A DNA stretch of 64,000 nt from Anaerofustis stercorihominis (GCA_015058295.1 SVCP01000001.1:1-64000); one strand, 5' to 3'. Shown: positions 1 through 8,996, counted from the stretch's first letter. The notes: generated by a model from the letters alone, not told the origin. A program made the numbers and translations.

Positions 1-183
1 AAACTCGGTTACTTCGAACATATGGATAGATTCATGATCACAATGGCTCTTATCCCGGCAGTTATGTCAGCAATCTCAGGCGTACTTACAATGCTTCTTT
101 ACAAACTTACAGACGAAGAAGCAGCTATGTATGCTAAAGCAAACGCTGAAAGAGAAGCAGCTCTCAGAAATCAGGAAGCTTAA
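1..183 (+). CDS. Transporter C-terminal fragment (GPH/MFS-like)
   Basis: Open from the first base of the window to a TAA stop, so only the last 60 codons are present. The fragment has one clear hydrophobic helix (ALIPAVMSAISGVLTMLLY) followed by a charged, Ala/Glu-rich tail of about 25 residues. This is the usual ending of glycoside-pentoside-hexuronide:cation symporters and other MFS carriers, with a last transmembrane helix and then a soluble cytoplasmic tail. Substrate cannot be told. Codon use is strongly biased (GCT/GCA, ATC, GAA), as in the highly expressed acs genes further on. An intrinsic terminator follows 22 bases after the stop. The family call is an inference from the helix-plus-tail pattern only. 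Confidence 0.5.
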   Translation, partial: KLGYFEHMDRFMITMALIPAVMSAISGVLTMLLYKLTDEEAAMYAKANAEREAALRNQEA

Positions 184-204
184 TTTTCAGTAAAAAGTAA
201 CTTT

Positions 205-232
205 AAAGCAGTGCGAAAGCACTGCTTTTTTT
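205..232 (+). terminator. Intrinsic terminator after transporter
   Basis: Perfect 10-bp stem AAAGCAGTGC / GCACTGCTTT with a GAAA loop followed by a run of T. Confidence 0.9.
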
Positions 233-398
233 ATGCAGAGATTCATATACAGGAAATATCTTCCGTATAGTATGTGAGATGGATACAAATAGTGTGTCAT
301 TGTCTAAAAATACTTTTATTTTCACATAAAATAATGTATAATAAAAAACAGTAAACCGAAAATGAAATAAATATTATAACTAAACAGGAAGGTAATAA

Positions 399-2327
399 AT
401 GGCACAGATTACATTTAAATTTGAGCAGGGCGAAGATATCGTCATCTTTGCCAACGACGGTGAAAACCTTCTGGACGTAGCTAAGAAAGCAAACGTTGCT
501 ATCGATGCACCTTGTTCAGGAAACGTATCTTGCGGTAAATGTAAGGTAAAATTAGTATCAGGAGAAATTGACTCTCCGATTACAAGACATATTTCTCAGG
601 AAGAATACGATCAGGGATATCGCCTTGCGTGCAACAGTAAGGTAACAGGCGATGTTGCTGTTCTCATTCCCGATATTTCAGCAGCATATCGTTCAAGAAT
701 GAAGATTGCTGATCTCAACAGCCCGGAAGAAATTGCTATCTTCAATGATATCAAAGCACAGGTTGTTGAAGCAGGTCTTCCGTTTGAAAACAGCTTCAGT
801 GTTGTTCAGCTCACAATGGACGAGCCGACAATGGATGACACAATGCCTGACAATGAAAGACTCAAATGGAAAGTATGCGAAGTTCTCGGCGTTGAAAATG
901 TTGTTATTACATATTATGCACTGACAAAACTTCCGCTTACTCTCAGAGAAGCAAACTTCGATGTTAAAGCCGTTGTAAGAAAAGATGGCGAAGTTTACAG
1001 TGTAGTTGATATTTTCCCGGCAGGCGAAGATGTAAAAGCTTACGGCCTTGCAGTAGATATCGGTACAACAACTGTATCTATGGTACTCGTAGACCTTGCA
1101 ACAGGAGATATCCTCGCAAAAGGTTCAAGCGGAAACGGACAGATCCGTTATGGTGCTGATGTTATCAACAGAATTATCCAGCAGTCTCAGGCAGGTGGAG
1201 TAAAAACACTTCAGGATGCTGTAATTAAAGAAACTATCAATCCCATCGTAGAAAACATGGCAAGAAGCATCAAGATCGACACAAAACAGATCTATTCTAT
1301 GCTCGTTGCTTCAAATACTACAATGAATCACCTGTTTATGGGTATTCATGCAGATTATCTGAGAATGGAACCGTACATTCCCACATTCTTCGAAACAGAC
1401 TGCCCGACAGGTATTGATCTCGGTCTTAACATTAACCCGCACGCGGAAGTGGACATCGCTCCAAACATCGGAAGCTATGTAGGCGGCGACATTACTGCAG
1501 GTACACTTGCATCAATGATCTGGAATTCTCCGGAACTTTCATTGTTCATCGACCTCGGTACAAACGGCGAAATCGTATTCGGTAATGCAGACTTCCTTGT
1601 ATCCTGCGCTTGCTCTGCAGGTCCGGCATTCGAAGGCGGCGACATCAGTTGCGGTATGCGTGCTACAGACGGAGCTATTGAATCTATCACTATCGATAAA
1701 GATACGATGGAACCTACATATTCTGTTATCGGCGATGAAGGACAGAAACCCATCGGTCTTTGCGGTTCAGGTATTATTGATATTATCAGCGAATTGTTCC
1801 TTTGCGGAATCATCACTCCGAAAGGAAAATTCTGCCGTGAAGGTAAGAGAATCAAACATGATGAATACGGTATCGGTTCATACGTAATCGCATTCAAGGA
1901 AGAAGCTGATTCTGTAAAAGATATCGAACTCACAGAAGTTGACATCGACAACTTCATCCGTGCAAAAGGTGCTATCTTCTCAGCAATCAATGTAATGCTT
2001 GAAATGATGGATATGGATGTAAGCCTTCTCGAGAAAGTATTTGTTGCCGGCGGTATCGGTTCAGGTATCGATATGCAGAAAGCTATCAACATCGGTATGC
2101 TTCCGGATATTCCTCTTGAAATGTACAAATACATCGGTAACTCATCGCTTTCAGGCGCTTACTGCATGATCATGTCAGATGAAGCGAATGCAAAAGTTGC
2201 TGAACTCTCCAAGAGCATGACATACATTGAGCTTTCAAGCCATCCGGGATATATGGATGAATTCCAGGCGGCATGCTTCCTCCCGCACACAAACAGCGGA
2301 TTGTTCCCGTCAGTTGTAATGAAATAA
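399..2327 (+). CDS. acsV: Corrinoid activation protein, RACo-like (ferredoxin-ASKHA)
   Basis: 642 residues. The N-terminal about 90 residues form a plant-type [2Fe-2S] ferredoxin domain with Cys39, Cys45, Cys48 and Cys78. A linker leads to a large ASKHA ATPase-type domain from about residue 216 (DIGTTT phosphate loop, later DLGTNGE), the DUF4445 architecture. Proteins of this build (RACo, AcsV) use ATP to drive electrons uphill onto the cobalt of a corrinoid protein that has slipped to inactive Co(II). The likely client is the corrinoid iron-sulfur protein encoded at 18.8-21.1 kb. The gene stands alone, with its own RBS (AGGAAGG) and terminators on both sides, 16 kb from its presumed partners. 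Activators of methylamine/methanol methyltransferases (RamA-like) are related; the [2Fe-2S] motif favours the RACo type. Confidence 0.85.
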   Translation: MAQITFKFEQGEDIVIFANDGENLLDVAKKANVAIDAPCSGNVSCGKCKVKLVSGEIDSPITRHISQEEYDQGYRLACNSKVTGDVAVLIPDISAAYRSRMKIADLNSPEEIAIFNDIKAQVVEAGLPFENSFSVVQLTMDEPTMDDTMPDNERLKWKVCEVLGVENVVITYYALTKLPLTLREANFDVKAVVRKDGEVYSVVDIFPAGEDVKAYGLAVDIGTTTVSMVLVDLATGDILAKGSSGNGQIRYGADVINRIIQQSQAGGVKTLQDAVIKETINPIVENMARSIKIDTKQIYSMLVASNTTMNHLFMGIHADYLRMEPYIPTFFETDCPTGIDLGLNINPHAEVDIAPNIGSYVGGDITAGTLASMIWNSPELSLFIDLGTNGEIVFGNADFLVSCACSAGPAFEGGDISCGMRATDGAIESITIDKDTMEPTYSVIGDEGQKPIGLCGSGIIDIISELFLCGIITPKGKFCREGKRIKHDEYGIGSYVIAFKEEADSVKDIELTEVDIDNFIRAKGAIFSAINVMLEMMDMDVSLLEKVFVAGGIGSGIDMQKAINIGMLPDIPLEMYKYIGNSSLSGAYCMIMSDEANAKVAELSKSMTYIELSSHPGYMDEFQAACFLPHTNSGLFPSVVMK

Positions 2328-2334
2328 ATTATTT

Positions 2335-2364
2335 ACAAAGCCCCTGCAAAAACAGGGGCTTTGT
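2335..2364 (+). terminator. Intrinsic terminator after acsV
   Basis: Perfect 12-bp stem ACAAAGCCCCTG / CAGGGGCTTTGT with a 6-base CAAAAA loop. The T tract is short, and the next gene starts only 14 bases further, so read-through may feed the kinase gene. Confidence 0.8.
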
Positions 2365-2377
2365 TGCAGGTGAAATA

Positions 2378-2866
2378 ATGAATGACAAAATAATAGTCAT
2401 CGGCTGCCCGGGAAGCGGCAAGAGCACATTCTCGAGAAAGTTATCTGAGAAAATAAATATTCCCGTATATCATCTTGATAACCTTTACTGGAATCCTGAC
2501 AAAACCACTGTATCTTCTGAAATATTCGATCAGCGGCTTTCCGAAGTGATGAAAAAAGACCGTTGGATAATCGACGGGAATTTCTCAAGGACACTGGAGG
2601 TGCGTCTTTCAGAATGTGACACGGTGTTTTTTCTCGATCTTCCGGCTGATATATGTCTTCAGAGTGTCAGGGATCGCATCGGTACGGTCCGTGAGGATAT
2701 TCCTTGGGTAGAAACGGAAGAAGATGAAGAATTTATGGATTATATACGCAGTTTTCAGGAAACAAACATCCCGGTGATGAAGGCGTTATTTGAAAAATAC
2801 CCGGACAAAGAATATATTGTATTCAAGGACAGATGTGCTGTTCAGAATTATATTGAATCGATATGA
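2378..2866 (+). CDS. P-loop nucleoside kinase-like protein (FlaR/topology-modulation type)
   Basis: 162 residues starting at the ATG preceded by AGGTG. An upstream in-frame start would lie inside acsV and the terminator, so it was not chosen. The Walker A loop GCPGSGKST is at residues 9-17, followed by an adenylate-kinase-like substrate stretch (HLDNLYW) and a DRWIIDGNF segment typical of the small DNA topology modulation protein FlaR / AAA_17 family. Members resemble adenylate and shikimate kinases, but the physiological substrate is generally unknown. It lies between two terminators, so it is probably a single-gene unit or fed by read-through from acsV. Confidence 0.75.
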   Translation: MNDKIIVIGCPGSGKSTFSRKLSEKINIPVYHLDNLYWNPDKTTVSSEIFDQRLSEVMKKDRWIIDGNFSRTLEVRLSECDTVFFLDLPADICLQSVRDRIGTVREDIPWVETEEDEEFMDYIRSFQETNIPVMKALFEKYPDKEYIVFKDRCAVQNYIESI

Positions 2867-2871
2867 ACTAT

Positions 2872-2900
2872 AAAAAAGCCCGTTTTGCACGGGCTCTTTA
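2872..2900. terminator. Bidirectional terminator between convergent genes
   Basis: AGCCCG / CGGGCT stem with A-run on the left and CTTTA on the right. It serves the plus-strand kinase gene and the minus-strand peptidase gene. Confidence 0.75.
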
Positions 2901-2906
2901 TGTATA

Positions 2907-4175
2907 TTATTTTTTTCTTACATCAAGCTGCGGCTCGCTTACTCCATCAAGTCCTGCGAGAGTGAACAGTGTGAGAAGGATTCTCTGAACCCCTTTGTAT
3001 GCATCTGTAGGATCGAACCATTCTCCGAGAGAGTGAGCTCCGCCTCCTGTGCCTCCGCCACCGATAGCAACAGAAGGAATGCCGAGACTGATGGGTACGT
3101 TTGCGTCCGTACTTGCGGAATGTATTCTTATATCGTCAATACCCACTGCATTAAATGCGCCTTTTACAGCAGCAACTATCTGCGCATCGTCAGGCTGGCT
3201 GCCTGCAGGTCTGTCGCCGATCTTTTCGATCTTTGCGGTGATTCTTGCGGATGTGTCAAAACGATATCCCTGTCCTTTGTCTGCAAGTTCTCTTTCTGTT
3301 TCCCAACGGGCATTTTCGTCTTCCACTGCTTTTTGGATACATTCCTTGAACTGTTCATCGATCTTATCAAGCTCCTGCGCACATATTGAACGCATATCCA
3401 TAAGCAGGCTTGCAGAATAAGCAATGGAGTTTACAGATGTTCCGCCTTCGATCACTCCTACGCAGAATGTTGTTTTCGGTTCCACCGGTGTCCTTAATTC
3501 GGAAATATACGCAATGGCCCTTCCGAGGGCATGGATCGGATTTACAAGGCCGAATGCTCCGTTTGAGTGTCCGCCGGGTCCTTCGAATGTTACTTTATAT
3601 CTGTAGCTTCCTACAGCACCTGCGCAGATTGATGTGCCTGAGCCGTCAACGGTAATAAATCCGTCGATTTCGTCTTTGTGATCTCTGAAGAATGTCTTCA
3701 CACCTTTCAGATCCCCCAGCCCTTCTTCGCATACATTTGCGCCGATGATAATATCACCTACAGGGATGAGTTCTGCTTCCTTGATGCATCTTAAAATACT
3801 GAGTATTTCCGCCAGCCCTCTCGTATCATCTCCGATGCCCGGAACATAAATTTTGGTTCCTTCTTTTTTTATTTCGAGGGGAGTGTCCATGGGGAATACT
3901 GTATCAAGGTGTGCTGTGATATATACGGTCGGGCCGCATCCTGTACCTTTTATTTTTGTATAGACATTGTATACTTCGTCTGTTGTCGTTTCGTATCCCA
4001 TATCCTGCATAAGTTTTGCAAAATATTCCGAGCGTGCCTTTTCTTCGTGTGAAAATGCCGGTATCTGTACGAGGGCAAGCTGCTGGGCGAGAGTGTTTTC
4101 ATCATCATTGAATGCATACTCAAAAGCTTTCTGCATCTTTTCGGAATTAAGTAACATATTTATTTTGTTTTCCAT
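2907..4175 (-). CDS. M20 family metallopeptidase (peptidase T-like)
   Basis: 422 residues. The binuclear-zinc signature of the M20 family is readable: AHLDTVFP (His/Asp ligand region), GIGDDTRG (bridging Asp), CEEGLGD (catalytic and ligand Glu), TVDGSGTS, and GGGAHSLGEWFD near the C terminus (last His ligand). The middle holds the lid/dimerisation domain. Such enzymes remove N-terminal residues from tripeptides or deacylate amino acids in the cytoplasm. The order of motifs and length fit the PepT/M20B-like group, but the exact substrate is not predictable. The start has a strong RBS (AGGAGG) 6-8 bases upstream. Monocistronic and convergent with the P-loop gene. Confidence 0.85.
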   Translation of the reverse strand: MENKINMLLNSEKMQKAFEYAFNDDENTLAQQLALVQIPAFSHEEKARSEYFAKLMQDMGYETTTDEVYNVYTKIKGTGCGPTVYITAHLDTVFPMDTPLEIKKEGTKIYVPGIGDDTRGLAEILSILRCIKEAELIPVGDIIIGANVCEEGLGDLKGVKTFFRDHKDEIDGFITVDGSGTSICAGAVGSYRYKVTFEGPGGHSNGAFGLVNPIHALGRAIAYISELRTPVEPKTTFCVGVIEGGTSVNSIAYSASLLMDMRSICAQELDKIDEQFKECIQKAVEDENARWETERELADKGQGYRFDTSARITAKIEKIGDRPAGSQPDDAQIVAAVKGAFNAVGIDDIRIHSASTDANVPISLGIPSVAIGGGGTGGGAHSLGEWFDPTDAYKGVQRILLTLFTLAGLDGVSEPQLDVRKK

Positions 4176-4307
4176 AAAAATCCTCCTTTTTCTTTATATT
4201 AGCACACGCTCTTTTCAATATCAAGCACCATATGTGTTAAATAAATCCGCTTGCCATATGTATAAATAATGTGTATAATGATAACAAATCAATAGAAGGT
4301 GAAGAAT

Positions 4308-4931
4308 ATGACAGAATATATTATTACGGCTGTTGTATGCTATCTCATAGGAAGCATAAGCCCGTCTTACATAATAGGAAAAAAAGTAGGTAATCTTGAT
4401 ATCCGCAAGGAAGGATCGAACAATGCAGGAGCGAGCAATGTAGCTGTTACCCTCGGCTGGAAGTGGGCGGCTCTGACAGCATTTATTGATGTAATAAAAG
4501 GTCTTTTTACTGTATTTATCGTAAGGATTCTTACAGACATCAATTGCGCATATGTAGGATATCTCTTTGTTGTTCTCGGACATATTTTCCCGTTTTATAT
4601 GGGATTCAAAGGAGGAAAAGGGCTTGCGACATCTATGGGGGCATATGGTGCTCTGGCCGCTGTTCCCACACTTTTACTTCTGGCATTTATGATTGCGGTA
4701 ACAGTTATTACAGGATACATCAGTATTTCAACTCTGAGCATGGCAGTAGTTATGTTTTTATATACTGTGCATGTTTACGGACTGCAGTCACTGCCTGCGC
4801 TTATGAACGGGATACTCTCTGCTGTTGTTATTGCAAAGCATTTTGTTAACATCAAAAGGATGATAAAAGGCGAAGAAATATCTTTGTGGACGACGATCAA
4901 AAAGAACAAACAGAAAAAAATCGAAGAATAA
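4308..4931 (+). CDS. plsY: Glycerol-3-phosphate acyltransferase PlsY
   Basis: 207 residues and an integral membrane protein. PlsY transfers the acyl group from acyl-phosphate to sn-glycerol-3-phosphate, giving lysophosphatidate, the first step of phospholipid synthesis. The family motifs are present in order: GSISPSYIIGK near the N terminus, KEGSNNAGASNV (phosphate-binding loop), GHIFPFYMGFKGGKGLAT, and a third segment around SISTLSM. About five hydrophobic helices are seen. A GTG nine bases upstream is in frame, but the ATG has a better placed AAGGTG. Short downstream stem-loop, then the rny promoter region. Confidence 0.95.
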   Translation: MTEYIITAVVCYLIGSISPSYIIGKKVGNLDIRKEGSNNAGASNVAVTLGWKWAALTAFIDVIKGLFTVFIVRILTDINCAYVGYLFVVLGHIFPFYMGFKGGKGLATSMGAYGALAAVPTLLLLAFMIAVTVITGYISISTLSMAVVMFLYTVHVYGLQSLPALMNGILSAVVIAKHFVNIKRMIKGEEISLWTTIKKNKQKKIEE

Positions 4932-4940
4932 AATCAATAT

Positions 4941-4978
4941 CGCACTCCGTTGTCAGGCACACATAATGGAGTGCGACT
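4941..4978 (+). terminator. Possible weak terminator after plsY
   Basis: Stem CGCACTCC / GGAGTGCG (8 bp) with a long loop of 19 bases, followed by the T-rich ACTGTTTTG. Confidence 0.45.
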
Positions 4979-5154
4979 GTTTTGTGGCAGAATATCGTTA
5001 TAAGCATAAAAAAATACTTTTCAAATTGGTATCCTATATGTTATAATGAAAAACGGATAACATAATTACATGGTTATTTTGTATAATTATAATTAGGTTG
5101 CATTTTGATATAACATATTTGTTAGCTGATTGAAAATTGAATAGGAGGTTTTGT

Positions 5155-6693
5155 ATGAAGTGGTATGCGTATATACTTATCGTTGCTGCTCTTGCAATAG
5201 GATTTATTATCGGTCATTATCTCAGAGAAAAACTTAACAGAGATAAACTTGAAACTGCACAGCAGACAGCGGCGAGACTGGTTGAAGAAGCAATTAAAGA
5301 AGGCGAAGCTATTAAGAAGGAAAAAATTGTCGAAGCCAAAGATGAGATTTACTCATCCAAAAAAGATTTTGACAAGGAAGTAAAAGACCGCAGAAATGAA
5401 CTCTCTGCAATGGAAAAGAGACTTCTTCAGAGAGAAGAAGGCGTTGAAAAAAAACAACAGGCTCTTGACAAGAGAGATGAGCTTACTGCGAAGAAACTTA
5501 AAGAAATTGAAGCCAAAGAGGAAAAAGTTGAAAAACTTCATCAGCAGCAGATCGAAGAGCTTGAGAAGATCTCAAAACTTACGTTTGAAGAAGCCCGTCA
5601 GATCCTTCTTGATGATGTTGAAAAACGAATTTCCAGAGAAACTGCATTATACATTAAAAACAAAGAATCGGAAGCTAAGGAAGAAGCCGACAAAAAGGCG
5701 AGAGAAATCATTACTTATGCGATTCAGCGCTGTGCTGCGGACCACGTATCCGAAAGTACAGTATCCGTTGTAAACCTGCCGGGAGACGAAATGAAAGGTC
5801 GTATCATCGGAAGGGAAGGACGAAACATCAGAGCGTTGGAAACACTTACAGGTGTTGATTTAATTATAGACGATACTCCGGAAGCCGTAATTCTTTCATC
5901 ATTTGATCCGGTAAGAAGAGAGATTGCAAGAGTTGCTCTTGAAAGACTTATCGTTGACGGAAGAATCCATCCGGCAAGAATCGAGGAGATGGTCAAAAAA
6001 GCAGAAACCGAAATACAGACTAAAATTAAAGAAATGGGTGAGCAGGCGCTCTTCGAAACGAACGTTATGAAGATGCATCCGGAGCTTGTAAAGCTTATCG
6101 GACGTCTTAACTACCGTACAAGCTATGGACAGAACGTTCTTAAACATTCCATTGAAGTTTCACAGCTCGCAGGCATTATGGCTGACGAACTCGGCGCAAA
6201 CTCAAGGATCGCAAGAAGAGCAGGTATCCTTCACGACATCGGTAAAGGACTTGATCATGAGATTGAAGGTCCGCATGTACAGATCGGTGTTGATATGCTC
6301 AAAAAATATAAAGAGTCAAAAGAAGTCATCCATGCGGTTGAAGCTCATCACAATGATGTTGAGCCGACGACTCTCGAAGCTGTTCTCGTACAGGCGGCAG
6401 ATGCAATTTCTGCAGCAAGACCCGGTGCGAGAAGAGAAGCCTTGGAAAGCTACACCAAGAGACTTGAAAAACTCGAAGCCATTGCAAACACTTTTGAAGG
6501 TGTTGAAAAGAGTTATGCTATTCAGGCAGGCAGAGAGATCCGTGTTATGGTCAAACCGGAAAAAGTCGGAGACCTTAATATGGTACATGTAGCAAGAGAA
6601 ATTGCTAAACAAATTGAAAACAGCCTTGAATACCCCGGACAGATCAAGGTAAATATCATCCGTGAGACAAGAGCTGTGGAATATGCAAAATAA
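5155..6693 (+). CDS. rny: Ribonuclease Y
   Basis: 512 residues, the usual RNase Y length. An N-terminal membrane anchor (residues about 4-21) is followed by a long charged coiled coil (about 25-180). Next come a KH RNA-binding domain with [12 protein letters not shown] near residue 213 and an HD phosphohydrolase domain with HDIGKG near residue 359. RNase Y starts mRNA decay by endonucleolytic cleavage at the membrane in Firmicutes that lack RNase E. The ATG chosen has AGGAGG 6 bases upstream; an in-frame upstream start lacks an RBS. Single gene with its own terminator. Confidence 0.97.
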   Translation: MKWYAYILIVAALAIGFIIGHYLREKLNRDKLETAQQTAARLVEEAIKEGEAIKKEKIVEAKDEIYSSKKDFDKEVKDRRNELSAMEKRLLQREEGVEKKQQALDKRDELTAKKLKEIEAKEEKVEKLHQQQIEELEKISKLTFEEARQILLDDVEKRISRETALYIKNKESEAKEEADKKAREIITYAIQRCAADHVSESTVSVVNLPGDEMKGRIIGREGRNIRALETLTGVDLIIDDTPEAVILSSFDPVRREIARVALERLIVDGRIHPARIEEMVKKAETEIQTKIKEMGEQALFETNVMKMHPELVKLIGRLNYRTSYGQNVLKHSIEVSQLAGIMADELGANSRIARRAGILHDIGKGLDHEIEGPHVQIGVDMLKKYKESKEVIHAVEAHHNDVEPTTLEAVLVQAADAISAARPGARREALESYTKRLEKLEAIANTFEGVEKSYAIQAGREIRVMVKPEKVGDLNMVHVAREIAKQIENSLEYPGQIKVNIIRETRAVEYAK

Positions 6694-6719
6694 TAACCAA
6701 ATATATATTGTTATTTAAT

Positions 6720-6748
6720 AAAAGCTGTGTTGATGCACAGCTTTTTTA
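6720..6748 (+). terminator. Intrinsic terminator after rny
   Basis: Stem AAAGCTGTG / CACAGCTTT with a 6-base loop and T-run. Confidence 0.9.
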
Positions 6749-6850
6749 TGTGTCCGGGATATAATGGGGTTCAGGCATTGCGCCACCTATAAAGGATGAG
6801 TAAAGGTTTTTATTGTAAAATACAAACATAAAATAACACGGAGGGCAGAT

Positions 6851-7150
6851 ATGTTTGATATATGGCTTGATGAACTGAACTTTACGTATCTTATTATTGC
6901 CGTATCGGTTTTTGTTATATTCCCCGTTCAGTTGATTATATGTAAAAAAGCAAAGAGTATAAAAGTAAAGCTGATTCCTTCTGCTGTATTTGCTGTGTCC
7001 GGAATATTCTGTGTAATAATGGCGGAGGTCGTCACCGGGTGGGATGTGCTGGGATATCTTATCTTTGCGATATATTTTGCGTTTCTGACTGCAGTATGCA
7101 TCGTGGGCATGCTGGTTTATTGGATTTATGCAAAGTTAAAAAAACAATGA
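6851..7150 (+). CDS. Small hypothetical membrane protein
   Basis: 99 residues, preceded by GGAGGGCAG as RBS. Three hydrophobic segments are visible (about residues 11-31, 40-60 and 66-93), separated by a short basic loop (KKAKSIKVK), and the C terminus is basic. No family was recognised. It stands alone between the rny terminator and its own strong terminator. The reading frame has a good RBS and a matching terminator, so I consider it a real gene of unknown role. Confidence 0.65.
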   Translation: MFDIWLDELNFTYLIIAVSVFVIFPVQLIICKKAKSIKVKLIPSAVFAVSGIFCVIMAEVVTGWDVLGYLIFAIYFAFLTAVCIVGMLVYWIYAKLKKQ

Positions 7151-7157
7151 TAAACAT

Positions 7158-7180
7158 GCGGCTGATGCCGCTTTTTTTTA
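7158..7180 (+). terminator. Intrinsic terminator
   Basis: Stem GCGGC / GCCGC, TGAT loop, and eight T. Confidence 0.9.
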
Positions 7181-7190
7181 TAAAAACATA

Positions 7191-7219
7191 TTGACAAATA
7201 TATCGTCTGACGATATAAT
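7191..7219 (+). promoter_or_regulatory. Sigma-A promoter of the PadR operon
   Basis: Exact consensus TTGACA at 7191-7196 and TATAAT at 7214-7219 with 17-base spacing. The spacer and -10 box are covered by an operator palindrome (next entry), so this should be a strong promoter that is held off by a repressor. Confidence 0.9.
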
Positions 7220-7251
7220 ACAGATACGATATATCGGTTGACGATATATCG
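7199..7251. promoter_or_regulatory. Tandem PadR operator palindromes
   Basis: First site 7199-7217: perfect 9-bp arms TATATCGTC / GACGATATA around a single T, overlapping the -10 box. Second site about 7228-7251: TATATCG and CGATATA arms around GTTGA, and it includes two copies of CGATATATCG. Both share the TATCG...CGATA half-sites. The position across and just after the promoter points to autorepression by the PadR protein encoded next. Confidence 0.8.
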
Positions 7252-7275
7252 CAGGAAGATATAAAGAGGTGTGAT

Positions 7276-7587
7276 ATGGCGGAAAATACTGTATTGACAG
7301 AGGGCGTATATCTTATCTTACTTTCTCTGAAAAAGCCCCTTCACGGATACGGCATAATAAAAAACGTACAGGAAAAAACAAACGGAAGGGTGAATCTTGC
7401 GGCGGGTACATTATACGGAGCACTTAATAATCTGCTTTCCCGTGGCTGGATAAAGGAACTTGCTTCAGAAGAAAGTTCAAGAAAAAAGGAATATATCATC
7501 ACTTCTTCGGGAGAAGACGCTCTTATGAGAGAATACTCAAGGCTCAGGGAACTTGTGATGATCACTGAAAGTATTTTGGAGGGATAA
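7276..7587 (+). CDS. PadR family transcriptional regulator
   Basis: 103 residues, a minimal PadR winged-helix protein. It has EGVYLILLSLKKPLHGYGIIKNVQ and AAGTLYGALNNLLSRGWI (recognition helix region), with a short C-terminal dimerisation helix (subfamily 2 size). PadR repressors leave DNA when small molecules bind. The two palindromes at the promoter are its obvious targets. It is one base away from the DUF2812 gene and is cotranscribed with it and with a microprotein and hydrolase gene. PadR plus DUF2812 is a recurrent pair in Clostridia and Bacilli. Confidence 0.92.
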   Translation: MAENTVLTEGVYLILLSLKKPLHGYGIIKNVQEKTNGRVNLAAGTLYGALNNLLSRGWIKELASEESSRKKEYIITSSGEDALMREYSRLRELVMITESILEG

Positions 7588-7588
7588 T

Positions 7589-8146
7589 ATGAAAAAGAAG
7601 GAATACAGACTTAATTTTATCTGGGATTACGACAAGGAGGAAAAATGGCTTAACGAAGAGGCGAAAAACGGATGGCGACTTACAAAATACTTTTTTCTGA
7701 AATACGAATTTGAAAGCTGTGAACCGGGAGAATATGAATACAAGATTCAGCTTCTTGACGAGAATGCCAATAATCCAAAGAACAGACAGTATTTTTCATT
7801 CCTTGAAGATATGGGGATAAATATTGTAGCTACATGGTTTCGCTGGATATATCTAGAAAAACGTGCAGACGGAGAACCGTTTGAAATTTTCAGCGACAGA
7901 AACTCCCGCCTGAAACATATGAAGAGTGTACTTACATTCACAAATACTGTAGGCGGACTGAATGCTTTTATCGGTATAACGAATGTTTTGATGGCAATTA
8001 TCAATACCCTCGGCGGAAATTCTTACGGAAAAATCAATTATATCGGAGTTCTGAATATACTTATTGCAGTTCTTTCATATTACGGATCAAAGAGAATAAA
8101 AGAAGCCTGCAAAGATCTTGAACTTACAGGAGAGGTGGAAGAATAA
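7589..8146 (+). CDS. DUF2812 membrane protein
   Basis: 185 residues. The N-terminal part (about 1-90) matches the DUF2812 pattern: KEEKWLNEEAKNGWRLTKY, EPGEYEYKIQLLD and a Trp/Phe-rich stretch. Two hydrophobic helices follow at about 115-140 and 145-165. Function is unknown in the literature I know of; the domain is usually encoded beside PadR regulators and is proposed to take part in a membrane response to the PadR signal. The start follows GGAGGG. The stop overlaps the next start as TAATG, so translation is coupled. Confidence 0.85.
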   Translation: MKKKEYRLNFIWDYDKEEKWLNEEAKNGWRLTKYFFLKYEFESCEPGEYEYKIQLLDENANNPKNRQYFSFLEDMGINIVATWFRWIYLEKRADGEPFEIFSDRNSRLKHMKSVLTFTNTVGGLNAFIGITNVLMAIINTLGGNSYGKINYIGVLNILIAVLSYYGSKRIKEACKDLELTGEVEE

Positions 8147-8232
8147 TGGCTGAGTTTTTGAACGCGGCACTGCCGTGGATAATGATAGGGTTGTTTGTTG
8201 CTGTAAGCTGCGCTTACTTTGTGAAGAGGTGA
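8146..8232 (+). CDS. 28-residue membrane microprotein
   Basis: ATG overlaps the TAA of the DUF2812 gene by one base, with GGAGAGGTGG about 9 bases upstream. The peptide has a short polar start (MAEFLNAALP), one transmembrane helix (WIMIGLFVAVSCAYFV) and a basic end (KR). The stop lies two bases before the next start, so the whole cassette is tightly packed. Good RBS, start-stop coupling and a plausible membrane helix support it. Function unknown; a small partner or modulator of the DUF2812 protein is an inference. Confidence 0.65.
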   Translation: MAEFLNAALPWIMIGLFVAVSCAYFVKR

Positions 8233-8234
8233 AA

Positions 8235-8951
8235 ATGAAAAAACGGATATTATATATGCTGATTTTTATCGCTGTTGTGATGTCTGTCTGTGCGGTCTAT
8301 GTTATGGATGATTATGATGCATCGGATGAAGCGCTTGCAGTGATATCATATCCTGCATCAGGCATAACAGTGACCGACAAGGGTGAATATATTGTATTTT
8401 CTCCGCAGGAAGCAAAATGCGGTATAATATTCTATCCGGGAGGAAAAGTTGAGGCAGAAAGCTATGCACCTCTTATGGAAGCGTTTGCCGGAGAGGGGAT
8501 AATGTCTGTTCTTGTCAGAATGCCATTTAATCTCGCTGTTCTGGATGTCAAAGCCGCAGACGGAATTGCGGATGAATATGCGGGAATCGAAAACTGGTAT
8601 ATGGCAGGACACTCTCTCGGTGGGTCGATGGCTGCTGCATATATAAGTGAACACGCGGATGAATTTGACGGACTGATACTTCTCGGTTCATATTCTACTG
8701 AGGACATTTCGGGAAGCTCACTGAAAGTTCTGTCCATATACGGAGAAAATGATGGTGTGATGAATGTGGAAAAGTACAAAGAATGTATACAGAATCTTCC
8801 CGATACGTATGAAGAAGTAATAATCGAAGGCGGCAATCACGCATACTTCGGTTCTTATGGTATTCAGGATGGTGACGGGAGTGCTCAGATCTCTGTGAGC
8901 GATCAAATATATTTTGCGGCAGAAAAGATAAAAGAATTCGTTTTAAAATAG
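8235..8951 (+). CDS. Membrane-anchored alpha/beta hydrolase
   Basis: 238 residues from the ATG with AGAGGTG; an earlier in-frame Met lies inside the microprotein gene. An N-terminal signal or anchor helix (KKRILYMLIFIAVVMSVCAVY) is followed by an alpha/beta hydrolase fold of the Abhydrolase_5 type. The nucleophile is the Ser in GHSLGG, the acid probably the Asp in YGENDGV, and the base the His in GGNHAYFG. The active domain should face outward. The real substrate is unknown. Last gene of the PadR operon, followed by a terminator. Confidence 0.85.
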   Translation: MKKRILYMLIFIAVVMSVCAVYVMDDYDASDEALAVISYPASGITVTDKGEYIVFSPQEAKCGIIFYPGGKVEAESYAPLMEAFAGEGIMSVLVRMPFNLAVLDVKAADGIADEYAGIENWYMAGHSLGGSMAAAYISEHADEFDGLILLGSYSTEDISGSSLKVLSIYGENDGVMNVEKYKECIQNLPDTYEEVIIEGGNHAYFGSYGIQDGDGSAQISVSDQIYFAAEKIKEFVLK

Positions 8952-8968
8952 TTTTATATTATGCTTGG

Positions 8969-8996
8969 CGATGAAATGACTTTCATCGGGGTTTTG
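8969..8996 (+). terminator. Terminator of the PadR operon
   Basis: Stem CGATGAAA / TTTCATCG with TGAC loop, then GGGTTTTG. Confidence 0.7.

Noticed and set aside
1475-2134. 219-residue minus-strand ORF inside acsV
   Set aside because: Ser/Ile/Pro-rich shadow of a biased-codon gene; no RBS and no recognisable domain.
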